Shown: positions 1-7,296 of the stretch, piece by piece
Position numbering within the stretch: position 1 is the first letter of the stretch
How the letters are laid out: the number at the start of each line of letters is the position of its first letter
Assembly (NCBI GenBank): GCA_963590415.1
Contig: CAVAPB010000020.1
Coordinates: 1 to 41,477, forward strand
Source of the DNA: Fimenecus sp963590415
Lineage (GTDB): Bacteria > Bacillota > Clostridia > Oscillospirales > Acutalibacteraceae
Reading direction: 5' to 3'
Length of the DNA stretch: 41,477 nucleotides
Notes under the pieces: model-generated
The model's input: only the letters and a program-made list of their open reading frames with translations
Told to the model about the DNA's origin: nothing
Databases searched by the model: none
Translations under genes and position numbers: made by a program

Positions 1-56
1 TCCCTTTTGCTTCGCAAAAGACGGACAAACGGTTCGAATCCTACCGCAAATCGAAC

Positions 57-92
57 AAAAAATCAGCAGATACAAAAATGTATCTGCTGATT
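57..92 (-). terminator. Rho-independent terminator of the tRNA cluster
   Basis: A perfect 14-bp inverted repeat (61-74 with 79-92, loop of four) starts two bases after the 3' end of tRNA-Gln. On the minus strand it is followed by a run of T (complement of the A run 57-62). Confidence 0.9.
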
Positions 93-93
93 T

Positions 94-168
94 TGGCTGG
101 GGTGGCAGGATTCGAACCTACGAATGCAGCAGTCAAAGTGCTGTGTCTTACCGCTTGACGACACCCCA
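94..168 (-). tRNA. tRNA-Gln (anticodon TTG)
   Basis: The minus strand folds as a cloverleaf. The acceptor TGGGGTG pairs with CACCCCA, followed by discriminator G and an encoded CCA (94-96). The anticodon stem CAGCA/TGCTG encloses loop CTTTGAC, so the anticodon is TTG and the tRNA reads CAA. It is the last gene of a three-tRNA transcript. Confidence 0.95.
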
Positions 169-203
169 ATATTTATTTGATATTTGAATAATCGTTGATA
201 GTG

Positions 204-234
204 AAAACTCCGCCAAATCTTTTGACAGGCGGAG
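204..234 (-). terminator. Hairpin with T tract after tRNA-His
   Basis: Inverted repeat CTCCGCC (208-214) with GGCGGAG (228-234), followed on the minus strand by TTTT. It lies between tRNA-His and tRNA-Gln and may be a partial terminator or a processing stem within the tRNA transcript. Confidence 0.6.
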
Positions 235-243
235 CTTTATCAG

Positions 244-321
244 TGGGGTGGATAGTCGGATTCGAACCGACGGTCTTCAGTGCCACAAACTGACGCGTTA
301 ACCAACTACGCTATACCCACC
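244..321 (-). tRNA. tRNA-His (anticodon GTG)
   Basis: The acceptor GTGGGTA (314-320) pairs with the 3' strand before discriminator C and the encoded CCA (244-246). The anticodon stem TCAGT/ACTGA encloses loop TTGTGGC, giving anticodon GTG. Base 321 provides the extra 5' G (G-1) characteristic of tRNA-His, opposite C73. Confidence 0.95.
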
Positions 322-330
322 ATACAGCAT

Positions 331-407
331 TGGCGCGCTGAGAGGGACTCGAACCCCCGACCCTCTGCTTAGAAGGCAGATGCTCTATCCAGCTGAGCTA
401 TCAGCGC
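331..407 (-). tRNA. tRNA-Arg (anticodon TCT)
   Basis: The acceptor GCGCTGA (401-407) pairs with TCAGCGC, followed by discriminator G and an encoded CCA (331-333). The anticodon stem TCTGC/GCAGA encloses CTTCTAA, giving anticodon TCT, which reads AGA. It is the first gene of the minus-strand tRNA cluster. Confidence 0.95.
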
Positions 408-426
408 AATTTTCGAATGCTTGAAT

Positions 427-455
427 ATTATATATGCGTTGAGCCGATTTGTCAA
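427..455 (-). promoter_or_regulatory. Consensus housekeeping promoter of the tRNA cluster
   Basis: On the minus strand TTGACA (450-455) is separated by exactly 17 bp from TATAAT (427-432), about 20 bp before tRNA-Arg. Both boxes are perfect consensus, as expected for stable RNA genes. Confidence 0.9.
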
Positions 456-475
456 GGCTTAAATCGCTTTTTTCT

Positions 476-805
476 TCACGCAAACACAAATTGCACCAAA
501 ATCATATAAAGCACTGTACCCGTTGCGATACTCAAAAGGGTTTTGCCTTTCCATGCGTGGAGTGCGGCGGTAACGGCGATTGCGATAAGCAGCGGCAAAA
601 AGCCCGACAGCAGCGGGAATGACATGCCTTTAAGACAGTAAATTACAAGCAACGCAACCGAGGCGCAGGGGAGAGTCTTACCGAAATATTCTATAATTTT
701 CGGCGTGGGCTTATCGCTTTTGAAAAAGAGAAACGGCAAAAATCGTGAAAGGACGGTTATAGCCGTCATTATTATAAATGTAATGAATATCTGCGCTTCA
801 GTCAT
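476..805 (-). CDS. azlD: AzlD-like branched-chain amino acid exporter small subunit
   Basis: Small hydrophobic protein of 109 residues, the usual size of AzlD. About four membrane segments fill its length, and the run TVLSRFLPFLFF near residue 16 is typical of the AzlD family. AzlD and the larger AzlC form a two-subunit branched-chain amino acid exporter, known from azlCD of Bacillus subtilis. The start ATG at 803-805 is preceded by a strong AGGAGG (about 816-821). A longer reading frame upstream exists but lacks a ribosome site in the right place. The gene overlaps the end of azlC by 8 bases, so the two are translationally coupled. The substrate is inferred from the family and from the Liv importer transcribed divergently next door. 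Confidence 0.9.
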   Translation of the reverse strand: MTEAQIFITFIIMTAITVLSRFLPFLFFKSDKPTPKIIEYFGKTLPCASVALLVIYCLKGMSFPLLSGFLPLLIAIAVTAALHAWKGKTLLSIATGTVLYMILVQFVFA

Positions 806-1493
806 TTGCACCGAGCCTCCTCTCAAAAGGCTTGCGGTAGACGAGCAGAGATATGACAATCATAATCATTGACGGGACAATGAAGCTGTCTGCGCCGAAC
901 ACAATAAGGCTCAATGCCGAGCAGGCAAGTCCGATAATCGCCGGAATACGGTCTTTACTTTCTTTCCACTGGTTGACGAAAATAACAACGAACAGTGCCG
1001 TAAGCGAAAAATCGATACCCTCTGTGTTGAAGGTGATAAATCCACCGAAAACCGCACCCAAGGTCGTTCCGAGCGCCCAATAAAGGTAGTCGAGCAGAGC
1101 AATACTGAGCATAAACGGTCCCTTTTTTACGCCGTCCGGCGGATTTTGATTGCAGAGCACCGAAAATGTTTCGTCACTCAGCATATAAATTATACCGGGC
1201 TTTTCCTTTTTAACATCCTTTAATTTGTCAATCATAGCTATGCCGTAGAAAATATGCCTCGCGTCAATCATAATCGACATCAGAAGCACATTGAGCGGAT
1301 TGAACGGCGAAGCGAACAGCGATACGCCGACAAATTGCAGTGAACCCGTAAAAATGAGCAGGCTTGTTGATATTGTAAAAAGCGCTCCGAATCCGCTTTC
1401 CGTCATCAAAATACCGTATGCGAAGCCGAGAAAAATATATCCTGTAAGTATCGGCAATGTAAGCGGAAACGCGGCTTTGAGTGTTTTCTTCAT
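798..1493 (-). CDS. azlC: AzlC-like branched-chain amino acid exporter large subunit
   Basis: Protein of 231 residues with about five to six hydrophobic segments. It has the AzlC signatures: the FPLTLPILTGYIFLGFAYG start, then the central MIDARHIFYGIAM and NQWKESKDR motifs. It should form the export channel with AzlD. The start is taken at ATG 1493, where MKKTLKAAF begins, because the 24 preceding codons of the open frame look unlike the family and the site AAAAGG lies upstream. That site sits in the right arm of an 11-bp inverted repeat (1498-1508 with 1541-1551), which may control translation. It is the first gene of the minus-strand azlCD pair. A regulator gene (azlB) is not present nearby. 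Confidence 0.9.
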   Translation of the reverse strand: MKKTLKAAFPLTLPILTGYIFLGFAYGILMTESGFGALFTISTSLLIFTGSLQFVGVSLFASPFNPLNVLLMSIMIDARHIFYGIAMIDKLKDVKKEKPGIIYMLSDETFSVLCNQNPPDGVKKGPFMLSIALLDYLYWALGTTLGAVFGGFITFNTEGIDFSLTALFVVIFVNQWKESKDRIPAIIGLACSALSLIVFGADSFIVPSMIMIVISLLVYRKPFERRLGAND

Positions 1494-1497
1494 ATAA

Positions 1498-1551
1498 TTC
1501 GACCTTTTCTGAGAGCATTCTGCTAATATTTTATCAAATAAAAAGGTCGAA
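1498..1551 (-). repeat. Inverted repeat over the azlC ribosome binding site
   Basis: TTCGACCTTTT (1498-1508) is perfectly complementary to AAAAGGTCGAA (1541-1551), 32 bases apart. In the azlCD transcript the arm next to azlC contains its AAAAGG ribosome site, so the stem could hide it. It could equally be a protein-binding site. Confidence 0.5.
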
Positions 1552-1639
1552 AAACAAGAAAACAATGCCCAATTTTAGGACTGCATTTGTCGCTGAATTT
1601 GACAATATGAACAAATTGTGAAAAAACGCTAAAAAAAGT

Positions 1640-1668
1640 TTGACAAACGGCTCGTTAGTTTTTATAAT
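1640..1668 (+). promoter_or_regulatory. Consensus promoter of the liv operon
   Basis: TTGACA (1640-1645), a 17-bp spacer and TATAAT (1663-1668): both boxes are perfect consensus. It lies about 110 bases before the binding-protein gene, leaving a leader of roughly 100 nt in which I recognise no known riboswitch. Confidence 0.9.
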
Positions 1669-1778
1669 TTATTATTATTAAAGAATAAGAGGAATATTGA
1701 TGTTCCTCACCGATTAAGCGTATTTTGCAGTGTTATGCTGAAAAATAAATTTTTATCAGGAAAAAGAGGTTGATACAA

Positions 1779-2918
1779 ATGAAAAACTTCAAAAAAGTAA
1801 TCGGCGTAGTATTGGCACTCGCAATAGTCGTTACCTGTTTTGCGGCTTGCGGCGGCAACACAGACAATTCCGGAAAGACAAGCGATAAAATCGTTGTCGG
1901 CGGAACAGGTCCTCTTACCGGAGACGCATCTTCATACGGCATCTCGGTACAGCAGGGCGCTCAGCTTGCTATTGATGAGATCAACGCGGCAGGCGGTATG
2001 AACGGAATTCAGCTTGAATTCATTATGAAGGACGATAAGGCAACAGCTGCCGAAACAGCTACTGCTTATGACCAGCTTATGGACGCAGGAATGCAGATTT
2101 CAATCGGCGCCACAACGACAGGCTCCTGTGAAGCTTTCGCAGCAAAGGCTGTTGAGGACAATTTGTTCTTCATCACTCCTTCGGCTTCCGCAGCTTCCGT
2201 TATTGAAGGCAGAAAGAACGCTTTCCGTGTTTGCTTCGGTGACCCCGACCAGGGCGTGCTTGCAGCGGATACACTTGTAAATGACTACAAGATGAAGAAC
2301 ATCGGTTGCATTTATGATACATCCGACACATATTCATCGGGTATTTACGATGCGTTCAAGGCTGAGATGGAGAAGCTCGGCGTTTCCTTTACAACAAAGA
2401 CATTTGATAAGGAAAACAACAAGGACTTCTCAACTCAGGTTGAGGCACTCAAGGATTGCGATGTAATATTCACTCCCTTCTATTATACAGAGGCAGGTCT
2501 TGTTGCACGCGCTTGTTCCGCTAAGGGTGTAAACGCTCTTATCTTTGGTTGTGACGGTCTTGACGGTGTAGCAGGACAGGTTGATTCAACCGTAACAAAC
2601 GAGATTAAGTATATCACTCCCTTTGATGTAAACAGCACTGATGAAACCATTTCCAAGTTCGTTGCGGCATACAAGGCTAAATATAGCACAACTCCCGATC
2701 AGTTTGCGGCTGACGCTTACGACGCTGTATATGTAATCTATAACGCAATGCTCAAGGCAAACATCACCGATGCAAACATTTCGGCTTCGGAGCTTTGCGA
2801 TAAGGTTGCCGCTGTCCTTACCGGCGGTATGGAGTTCACAGGTACAACAGGCACAATGACATGGAGTGCAGACGGTGCTCCCAACAAGACTCCTACAATT
2901 GTTACCGTAGAGAAATAA
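1779..2918 (+). CDS. LivJ/LivK-type branched-chain amino acid binding lipoprotein
   Basis: Extracellular solute receptor of a Liv-type ABC importer, 379 residues. The N-terminus carries a lipoprotein signal peptide (hydrophobic VIGVVLALAIVVTCFAAC), and the Cys of FAAC would be lipidated to hold the protein on the outer face of the membrane. The mature part begins IVVGGTGPLTGDASSYG, the hallmark of the periplasmic-binding type 1 (peripla_BP_6) family, with AIDEINAAGGMNG following. The start at ATG 1779 is chosen over an earlier in-frame ATG because AAAAAGAGG precedes it and the signal peptide begins there. It is the first gene of a complete livJHMGF operon. Binding of Leu/Ile/Val is inferred from the family; some relatives bind other amino acids or amides. 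Confidence 0.93.
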   Translation: MKNFKKVIGVVLALAIVVTCFAACGGNTDNSGKTSDKIVVGGTGPLTGDASSYGISVQQGAQLAIDEINAAGGMNGIQLEFIMKDDKATAAETATAYDQLMDAGMQISIGATTTGSCEAFAAKAVEDNLFFITPSASAASVIEGRKNAFRVCFGDPDQGVLAADTLVNDYKMKNIGCIYDTSDTYSSGIYDAFKAEMEKLGVSFTTKTFDKENNKDFSTQVEALKDCDVIFTPFYYTEAGLVARACSAKGVNALIFGCDGLDGVAGQVDSTVTNEIKYITPFDVNSTDETISKFVAAYKAKYSTTPDQFAADAYDAVYVIYNAMLKANITDANISASELCDKVAAVLTGGMEFTGTTGTMTWSADGAPNKTPTIVTVEK

Positions 2919-2955
2919 TTGTTTCTTGACTGAACAGCAAAGACTATTTTGAGAT

Positions 2956-2989
2956 AAGTCGGAGAGGATTATTATATCTTCTCCGACTT
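2956..2989 (+). other. Intergenic stem-loop between the binding protein and livH
   Basis: AAGTCGGAGA (2956-2965) pairs with TCTCCGACTT (2980-2989). No T tract follows, so it is unlikely to be a full terminator. Two more small stems lie in 3003-3050 (AGCCGC/GCGGCT and TGCGG/CCGCA). Such structures after a binding-protein gene often stabilise its mRNA and lower expression of the downstream permease genes. Confidence 0.65.
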
Positions 2990-3102
2990 CGGCAATTTTC
3001 AGGACAGCCGCCGAAAGCGGCTTATCTGCGGATTTACCGCAAGCATCATGCCCTTGACGGCTACACTCGGGCAAGTGATATACCTTGTAGCGGAAAGGCT
3101 AT

Positions 3103-3975
3103 GTGAATTATATGAGTATATTGTTGGACGGGCTCAGTCTGGGTGCGGTTTACGCACTTATTGCGCTCGGATATACTATGGTTTACGGCATTGCCAAAAT
3201 GTTGAACTTTGCACACGGCGACGTCATAATGGTCGGCGCTTATGCTATCTATTCAACAATGGCGCTCAATACAAACCCTTTTATTGCGATAGCGGTTGCA
3301 ATTGTCGTATGCACATTGACCGGCATTGTTATTGAGAAATTTGCATATAAGCCCCTCAGAGGAGCTTCGCCTCTTGCGGTTTTGATTACCGCTATCGGCG
3401 TCAGCAATCTTCTTCAAGGCGTTGCACAGTTGATTTTCGGTTCAACCTCAATAACATTTACTGTTGCAAATTTCAGCACCGTGCATATTCTCGGTTCCGA
3501 AATCAGCGTCGGAACAATTTTGACACTCGTTGTCGGCGCAATTATTATGATAGGGCTTACACTCTTTATTAAAAAGACAAGAACGGGCAGAGCAATGATC
3601 GCAGTCTCTGAGGACAGCGGTGCGGCTCGTCTTATGGGCGTTAATGTTGACAAGATAATTATGCTGACCTTTGCAATCGGTTCGGCATTGGCTGCTTTCG
3701 CAAGCCTTTTCTATGTTATCCGTATTCCGTCGGTTACACCGACCTTGGGTGCAATGCCCGGCATTAAAGCCTTTACCGCAGCGGTTATCGGCGGTATCGG
3801 CTCAATTCCCGGCGCAATGCTCGGCGGTATTCTGCTCGGAATGATTGAACAGATATGCAAGAACAATCCGACCGTTGAGGCTTATACAACGGCTATTGAG
3901 TTCTGTCTGCTTATCGTGATTTTGCTTGTCAAGCCTGTCGGCTTGCTCGGTAAACGCAGAAGGGAGAAGGTATAA
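3103..3975 (+). CDS. livH: Liv ABC transporter permease LivH
   Basis: First inner-membrane permease subunit of the Liv importer, 290 residues with about eight hydrophobic segments. The N-terminal pattern DGLSLGAVYALIALGYTMVYG, followed by MLNFAHGD, is diagnostic for LivH. The loop motif near KPLRGASPLAVLITAIGVS and the late cytoplasmic GGIGSIPGAMLGG segment, which contacts the ATPases, are also present. The start is uncertain: GTG 3103 sits 4 bases after GGAAAGG, while ATG 3112 is three codons downstream. It pairs with LivM to form the channel. The gene is separated from the binding-protein gene by a hairpin-rich 184-base gap and followed after one base by livM. Confidence 0.93.
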   Translation: MNYMSILLDGLSLGAVYALIALGYTMVYGIAKMLNFAHGDVIMVGAYAIYSTMALNTNPFIAIAVAIVVCTLTGIVIEKFAYKPLRGASPLAVLITAIGVSNLLQGVAQLIFGSTSITFTVANFSTVHILGSEISVGTILTLVVGAIIMIGLTLFIKKTRTGRAMIAVSEDSGAARLMGVNVDKIIMLTFAIGSALAAFASLFYVIRIPSVTPTLGAMPGIKAFTAAVIGGIGSIPGAMLGGILLGMIEQICKNNPTVEAYTTAIEFCLLIVILLVKPVGLLGKRRREKV

Positions 3976-3976
3976 T

Positions 3977-5131
3977 ATGGGATTTGCCGCAAATGTAAAG
4001 AAAACCTTCAAGCTTAAATACTGCTTCAATTATATCGGAGTTGTTGTGTTCCTTGTGCTTATGCTTGTTTTAAGCTCGACCGGAGCTTTGAGCCGTTCGG
4101 CTGTAAACCTTCTTCCGAAAATAGCATACAGCATTATTCTTGCCGTTTCGCTTAACCTTGTAGTTGGTTTCCTCGGCGAGCTTTCACTCGGACACGCAGG
4201 ATTTATGTGCGTAGGCGCATACCTCGGCTCGTATTTCTCGATTTTTATACACAGCTATATTGAAAACACATTTGTGTGTTTCCTTATTTCGCTTGTTGTC
4301 GGCGGACTTTTGGCTGCGGTTTTCGGATTTATAATCGGCTTGCCCGCCTTGAGGCTTAAAGGCGACTACCTTGCAATTGTAACGCTTGCCTTCGGCGAAA
4401 TTGTACGAAACATTTTCAAAAACCTCAGTGTATTCGGCGGCGCAATGGGACTTAAAACCGACACAATCAAAATTCAGTCCTCGACGCTTTATATAGCTGC
4501 GTTTATACTTGTTCTTATAGTCCTTTTCCTTATTCAGAATCTTATCCGTTCAAAGCACGGCAGAGCGATTACCGCTATCCGTGATAATGAGATTGCGGCA
4601 AAGGCTATGGGTATAAATGTTACATTCTATAAGCTTTTTGTATTCGTGATTTCCGCATTCTTCGCCGGCGTTGCAGGCGTTATCTACGGACATTACTACA
4701 CGCCCATTCTCTATTCGGCTTTCGATTACAACTATTCAATCGAAATTCTTGTTATGGTGGTTATCGGCGGTATCGGTTCTATAAGCGGCTCGATTATTGC
4801 GGCTACGCTCATCACCTATATCAATTTCCTGCTTCAGAATAACCTGTCGGGCGATCTTGCGGCGGTAAGACTTCTTGTTTATGCTCTTATCCTTATCGTT
4901 GTTATTATCTTCAACAATGCACCCGCACTCAAGCCTATTAAGGATAAATTCAATTTCAAGGCGTTTTCGGCAAAGCTCTTCAAGAAGAAGGAGTCAACAG
5001 TTGTCGATGATGATGTCGCATGGAACAGAATAGAATCAAAAATCAATATGGACGAGCTTCTTTCCGTTGATGTCAAAACGCAGGACGGAGAGCTCCGAGA
5101 TTCCGACAAACCGACGAAGGAGGATAAATAA
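3977..5131 (+). CDS. livM: Liv ABC transporter permease LivM
   Basis: Second permease subunit, 384 residues. Family marks are SLNLVVGFLGELSLGHAGFM, the GLPALRLKGDYLAIVTLAFGEI segment and RAITAIRDNEIAAKAMGIN, ending in the GGIGSISGS coupling region. About ten membrane segments run to roughly residue 320. They are followed by a charged cytoplasmic tail of about 60 residues (FKKKESTVVDDDVAWNRIES and onward), longer than in the textbook LivM. The start at 3977 follows AGAAGGGAGAAGG and lies one base after the livH stop. A longer open frame upstream overlaps livH and is not needed. Confidence 0.93.
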   Translation: MGFAANVKKTFKLKYCFNYIGVVVFLVLMLVLSSTGALSRSAVNLLPKIAYSIILAVSLNLVVGFLGELSLGHAGFMCVGAYLGSYFSIFIHSYIENTFVCFLISLVVGGLLAAVFGFIIGLPALRLKGDYLAIVTLAFGEIVRNIFKNLSVFGGAMGLKTDTIKIQSSTLYIAAFILVLIVLFLIQNLIRSKHGRAITAIRDNEIAAKAMGINVTFYKLFVFVISAFFAGVAGVIYGHYYTPILYSAFDYNYSIEILVMVVIGGIGSISGSIIAATLITYINFLLQNNLSGDLAAVRLLVYALILIVVIIFNNAPALKPIKDKFNFKAFSAKLFKKKESTVVDDDVAWNRIESKINMDELLSVDVKTQDGELRDSDKPTKEDK

Positions 5132-5132
5132 T

Positions 5133-5903
5133 ATGTCAGATATTATGCTTAAAACCGAAAATCTCGGCATTTCCTTCGGAGGACTTAAAGCTGTTCAGGG
5201 ACTTGATATTGAAATCAAAAAGCAGCAGCTTTACGGTCTTGTAGGACCCAACGGAGCAGGTAAGACAACCGTGTTCAATATGCTCACGGGCGTTTATCAG
5301 CCGACGACGGGTACCTTCTTCCTTGACGGAGAAGAACTCAAGGGCAAGACACAGGAGCAGATAAACCGCAAGGGTATCGCAAGAACCTTTCAGAATATCA
5401 GACTTTTCAACAATATGAGCGTTGTCCGCAATGTAATGGTCGGACTTCACAATCAGCCGGAATTCAAGTGCAATCCGTTTGTAAGTATGCTCCGTCTGCC
5501 CGGTCATTTTGACTCTGAGGTCAGAATGAGGGAGAGGGCAAAGGAGATACTCAAGATGTTCGGACTCCTTGAGGAGAGAAACAACCTCTCCTGCAACCTG
5601 CCTTACGGTAAGCAGAGGAAGCTTGAAATCGCAAGAGCCTTGGCTACAAATCCGAAGCTTTTGCTTCTTGATGAGCCTGCCGCAGGTATGAACCCGAACG
5701 AGACTAAGGAGCTTGTTGATATTGTAAAATATATCCGCGATGAATTTGACCTTACGATACTTCTTATCGAGCACGATATGAAATTCGTTTCGGGTCTTTG
5801 CGACGAAATAACCGTTCTTAACTTCGGTACGGTGCTTGCTCAGGGCGAGACCAAAGCGGCGTTGAGCGACCCCGAAGTTATCAAGGCGTATATAGGAGGT
5901 TAA
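5133..5903 (+). CDS. livG: Liv ABC transporter ATPase LivG
   Basis: Cytoplasmic ATP-binding subunit, 256 residues. Walker A is GPNGAGKTT and the Q-loop follows at ARTFQNIRLF. The signature is the LivG-type LPYGKQRKLEIARAL rather than LSGGQ, and Walker B is LLLLDEPAAGMN, with the switch histidine in LLIEHDM. The start at 5133 is set by AAGGAGG eight bases upstream. The gene begins one base after livM ends and is followed three bases later by livF. LivG and LivF form the heterodimer that drives uptake. Confidence 0.95.
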   Translation: MSDIMLKTENLGISFGGLKAVQGLDIEIKKQQLYGLVGPNGAGKTTVFNMLTGVYQPTTGTFFLDGEELKGKTQEQINRKGIARTFQNIRLFNNMSVVRNVMVGLHNQPEFKCNPFVSMLRLPGHFDSEVRMRERAKEILKMFGLLEERNNLSCNLPYGKQRKLEIARALATNPKLLLLDEPAAGMNPNETKELVDIVKYIRDEFDLTILLIEHDMKFVSGLCDEITVLNFGTVLAQGETKAALSDPEVIKAYIGG

Positions 5904-5906
5904 ATT

Positions 5907-6617
5907 ATGGCATTGCTTGAAGTAAAAGGTCTTGAAGTGTATTATGGCGTAATTCAGGCTCTTAAAGGAATCGACTTTGAGGTAAACGAGGGCGAGATAG
6001 TTACCCTTATCGGCGCAAACGGCGCAGGCAAGACCACCACAATGCAGTCCGTTATCGGTCTTATTCCGTCAAAGGCGGGAACGGTTACTTTTGAGGGCAA
6101 GGAAATAACCCGTATGCCGTGTCATAAGATAGTATCGCTCGGTATGTCGCAGGTTCCCGAGGGCAGACGAATTTTTCAGGAGCTTTCGGTTTACCAGAAC
6201 CTTCTTATGGGCGCATACATTAAAAAGGATAAAAAGGCAATAAAAGAAGATATAGGTAAAATATATGAGCGTTTTCCGAGGCTTGAGGAGCGCAAAAAGC
6301 AGATAGCGGGAACTCTTTCCGGCGGCGAACAGCAGATGCTCGCAATGGGCAGAGCGCTTATGACCCGTCCTAAGCTTCTTATGCTTGATGAGCCGTCAAT
6401 GGGTCTTTCTCCGTTGCTCGTAGACGAGGTGTTCGGTATTATAAAGGACCTTAACAAGGAAGGTACAACCGTTCTTCTCGTTGAGCAGAACGCAGGTAAA
6501 TCGCTTGCAATATCCGACAGGGCGTATGTCCTTGAAAACGGTAAAATAGTGCTTTCGGGTACGGGCGAGGAGCTTCTTCAGAGTGAGGAAGTCAAAAAAG
6601 CATATCTCGGCGGTTAA
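5907..6617 (+). CDS. livF: Liv ABC transporter ATPase LivF
   Basis: Second ATP-binding subunit, 236 residues, the typical LivF length. Walker A is GANGAGKTT, the LivF-specific region VPEGRRIFQELSVYQNL follows, the signature is LSGGEQQMLAMGRAL, and Walker B is LLMLDEPSMGLSP. The switch region reads LLVEQNAG, with Q-N replacing the histidine region as is usual for LivF. The gene starts three bases after livG. It completes the importer; the following phosphoribosyltransferase gene lies 33 bases on, before the first terminator, so it is probably on the same transcript. Confidence 0.95.
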   Translation: MALLEVKGLEVYYGVIQALKGIDFEVNEGEIVTLIGANGAGKTTTMQSVIGLIPSKAGTVTFEGKEITRMPCHKIVSLGMSQVPEGRRIFQELSVYQNLLMGAYIKKDKKAIKEDIGKIYERFPRLEERKKQIAGTLSGGEQQMLAMGRALMTRPKLLMLDEPSMGLSPLLVDEVFGIIKDLNKEGTTVLLVEQNAGKSLAISDRAYVLENGKIVLSGTGEELLQSEEVKKAYLGG

Positions 6618-6650
6618 TTTCTGTATATTCTATAATGAAAGAGTGATAAT

Positions 6651-7202
6651 ATGGTTTATCCGATTACCGTTGCAGGAGTAAAAAGAGATTTACCCCTGTG
6701 CAAAATCAGCGATAATCTTACGATTGCGGCATTTGTAATTTTCGGCGATGTAGAGCTTACCTGCGCATGTGCGAGCGAGCTGCTTAAAAGGGCTCCCGAG
6801 TTCGATTATATGGTCGCGCCCGAGGCAAAGGCGATTCCGCTTATTCACGAAATGGCAAGACAGTCGGGAAGAAACGAATACTTCCTTGTCCGCAAAAAGA
6901 AAAAGGCTTATATGAACGGCGTTTTTGAGACCGTTGACAAATCGATAACAACCGAGGGTGAGCAGAAGCTCTATATGGACGGAGCGGACGCCGCTAAGAT
7001 GAAGGGTAAGAGAATACTTATCCTTGACGATGTTATTTCAACCGGCGGCTCGATTTCTGCGGTCGAAAACCTTGTTGAGCAGGCGGGCGGAAACATTGTC
7101 GGCAAAATGGCAATTCTTGCAGAGGGAGACGCCGCGGACAGAGATGACATTATCTTCCTTGAGCCCCTTCCGCTGTTCAATTCCGACGGAACAATAAAAT
7201 AA
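6651..7202 (+). CDS. Type I phosphoribosyltransferase (adenine-type family)
   Basis: Cytoplasmic protein of 183 residues with the PRPP-binding motif RILILDDVISTGGS at about residues 122-135 and the APRT-like region DYMVAPEAKAIPLIHEMA before it. Members of this family transfer a phosphoribosyl group from PRPP to a purine base, or act as purine-sensing regulators. The exact base is not readable here, so no gene symbol is given. It is the last gene before the hairpin terminator at 7220-7262 and probably belongs to the liv transcript. I see no obvious reason for a purine salvage enzyme behind a branched-chain amino acid importer. Confidence 0.8.
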   Translation: MVYPITVAGVKRDLPLCKISDNLTIAAFVIFGDVELTCACASELLKRAPEFDYMVAPEAKAIPLIHEMARQSGRNEYFLVRKKKKAYMNGVFETVDKSITTEGEQKLYMDGADAAKMKGKRILILDDVISTGGSISAVENLVEQAGGNIVGKMAILAEGDAADRDDIIFLEPLPLFNSDGTIK

Positions 7203-7219
7203 TCGCTGTAAAAAGCACA

Positions 7220-7262
7220 AAAATACAGGCAGTGTACCGATAAATGTACATTGCCGTATTTT
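7220..7262 (+). terminator. Rho-independent terminator of the liv operon
   Basis: The arms 7220-7237 and 7246-7262 pair over about 17 bp with one bulged base and one G-U pair, around an 8-base loop, ending in TTTT. It separates the liv operon from dinB. Confidence 0.85.
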
Positions 7263-7267
7263 ATGTC

Positions 7268-7296
7268 TTGACATCGAACAAATGTACTGTTAAAAT
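7268..7296 (+). promoter_or_regulatory. dinB promoter with a LexA (DinR) box between -35 and -10
   Basis: TTGACA (7268-7273), a 17-bp spacer and TAAAAT (7291-7296). The spacer holds CGAACAAATGTACT (7275-7288), a 12/14 match to the Gram-positive SOS box CGAACRNRYGTTYC. This placement would let LexA block RNA polymerase directly. Confidence 0.75.

Noticed and set aside
4..20. Small perfect hairpin CTTTTGC-TTC-GCAAAAG
   Set aside because: It is isolated at the window edge without a T tract or adjoining gene, so its role cannot be judged.
30..50. GGTTCGAATCC on the plus strand near the window start, like a tRNA T-loop
   Set aside because: The flanking bases do not form a five-base T stem (only GG/CC pair) and no acceptor or anticodon arm fits, so I do not call a tRNA. 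It may be a decayed tRNA fragment or chance.
2586..3074. Open frame of 162 codons on the minus strand opposite the binding-protein gene
   Set aside because: It is Cys- and Ile-rich without a domain or ribosome site, and lies opposite a clear lipoprotein gene.
5136..5774. Open frame of 212 codons antisense to livG
   Set aside because: It is a shadow of the strongly conserved ATPase gene, with no start signal or family resemblance.
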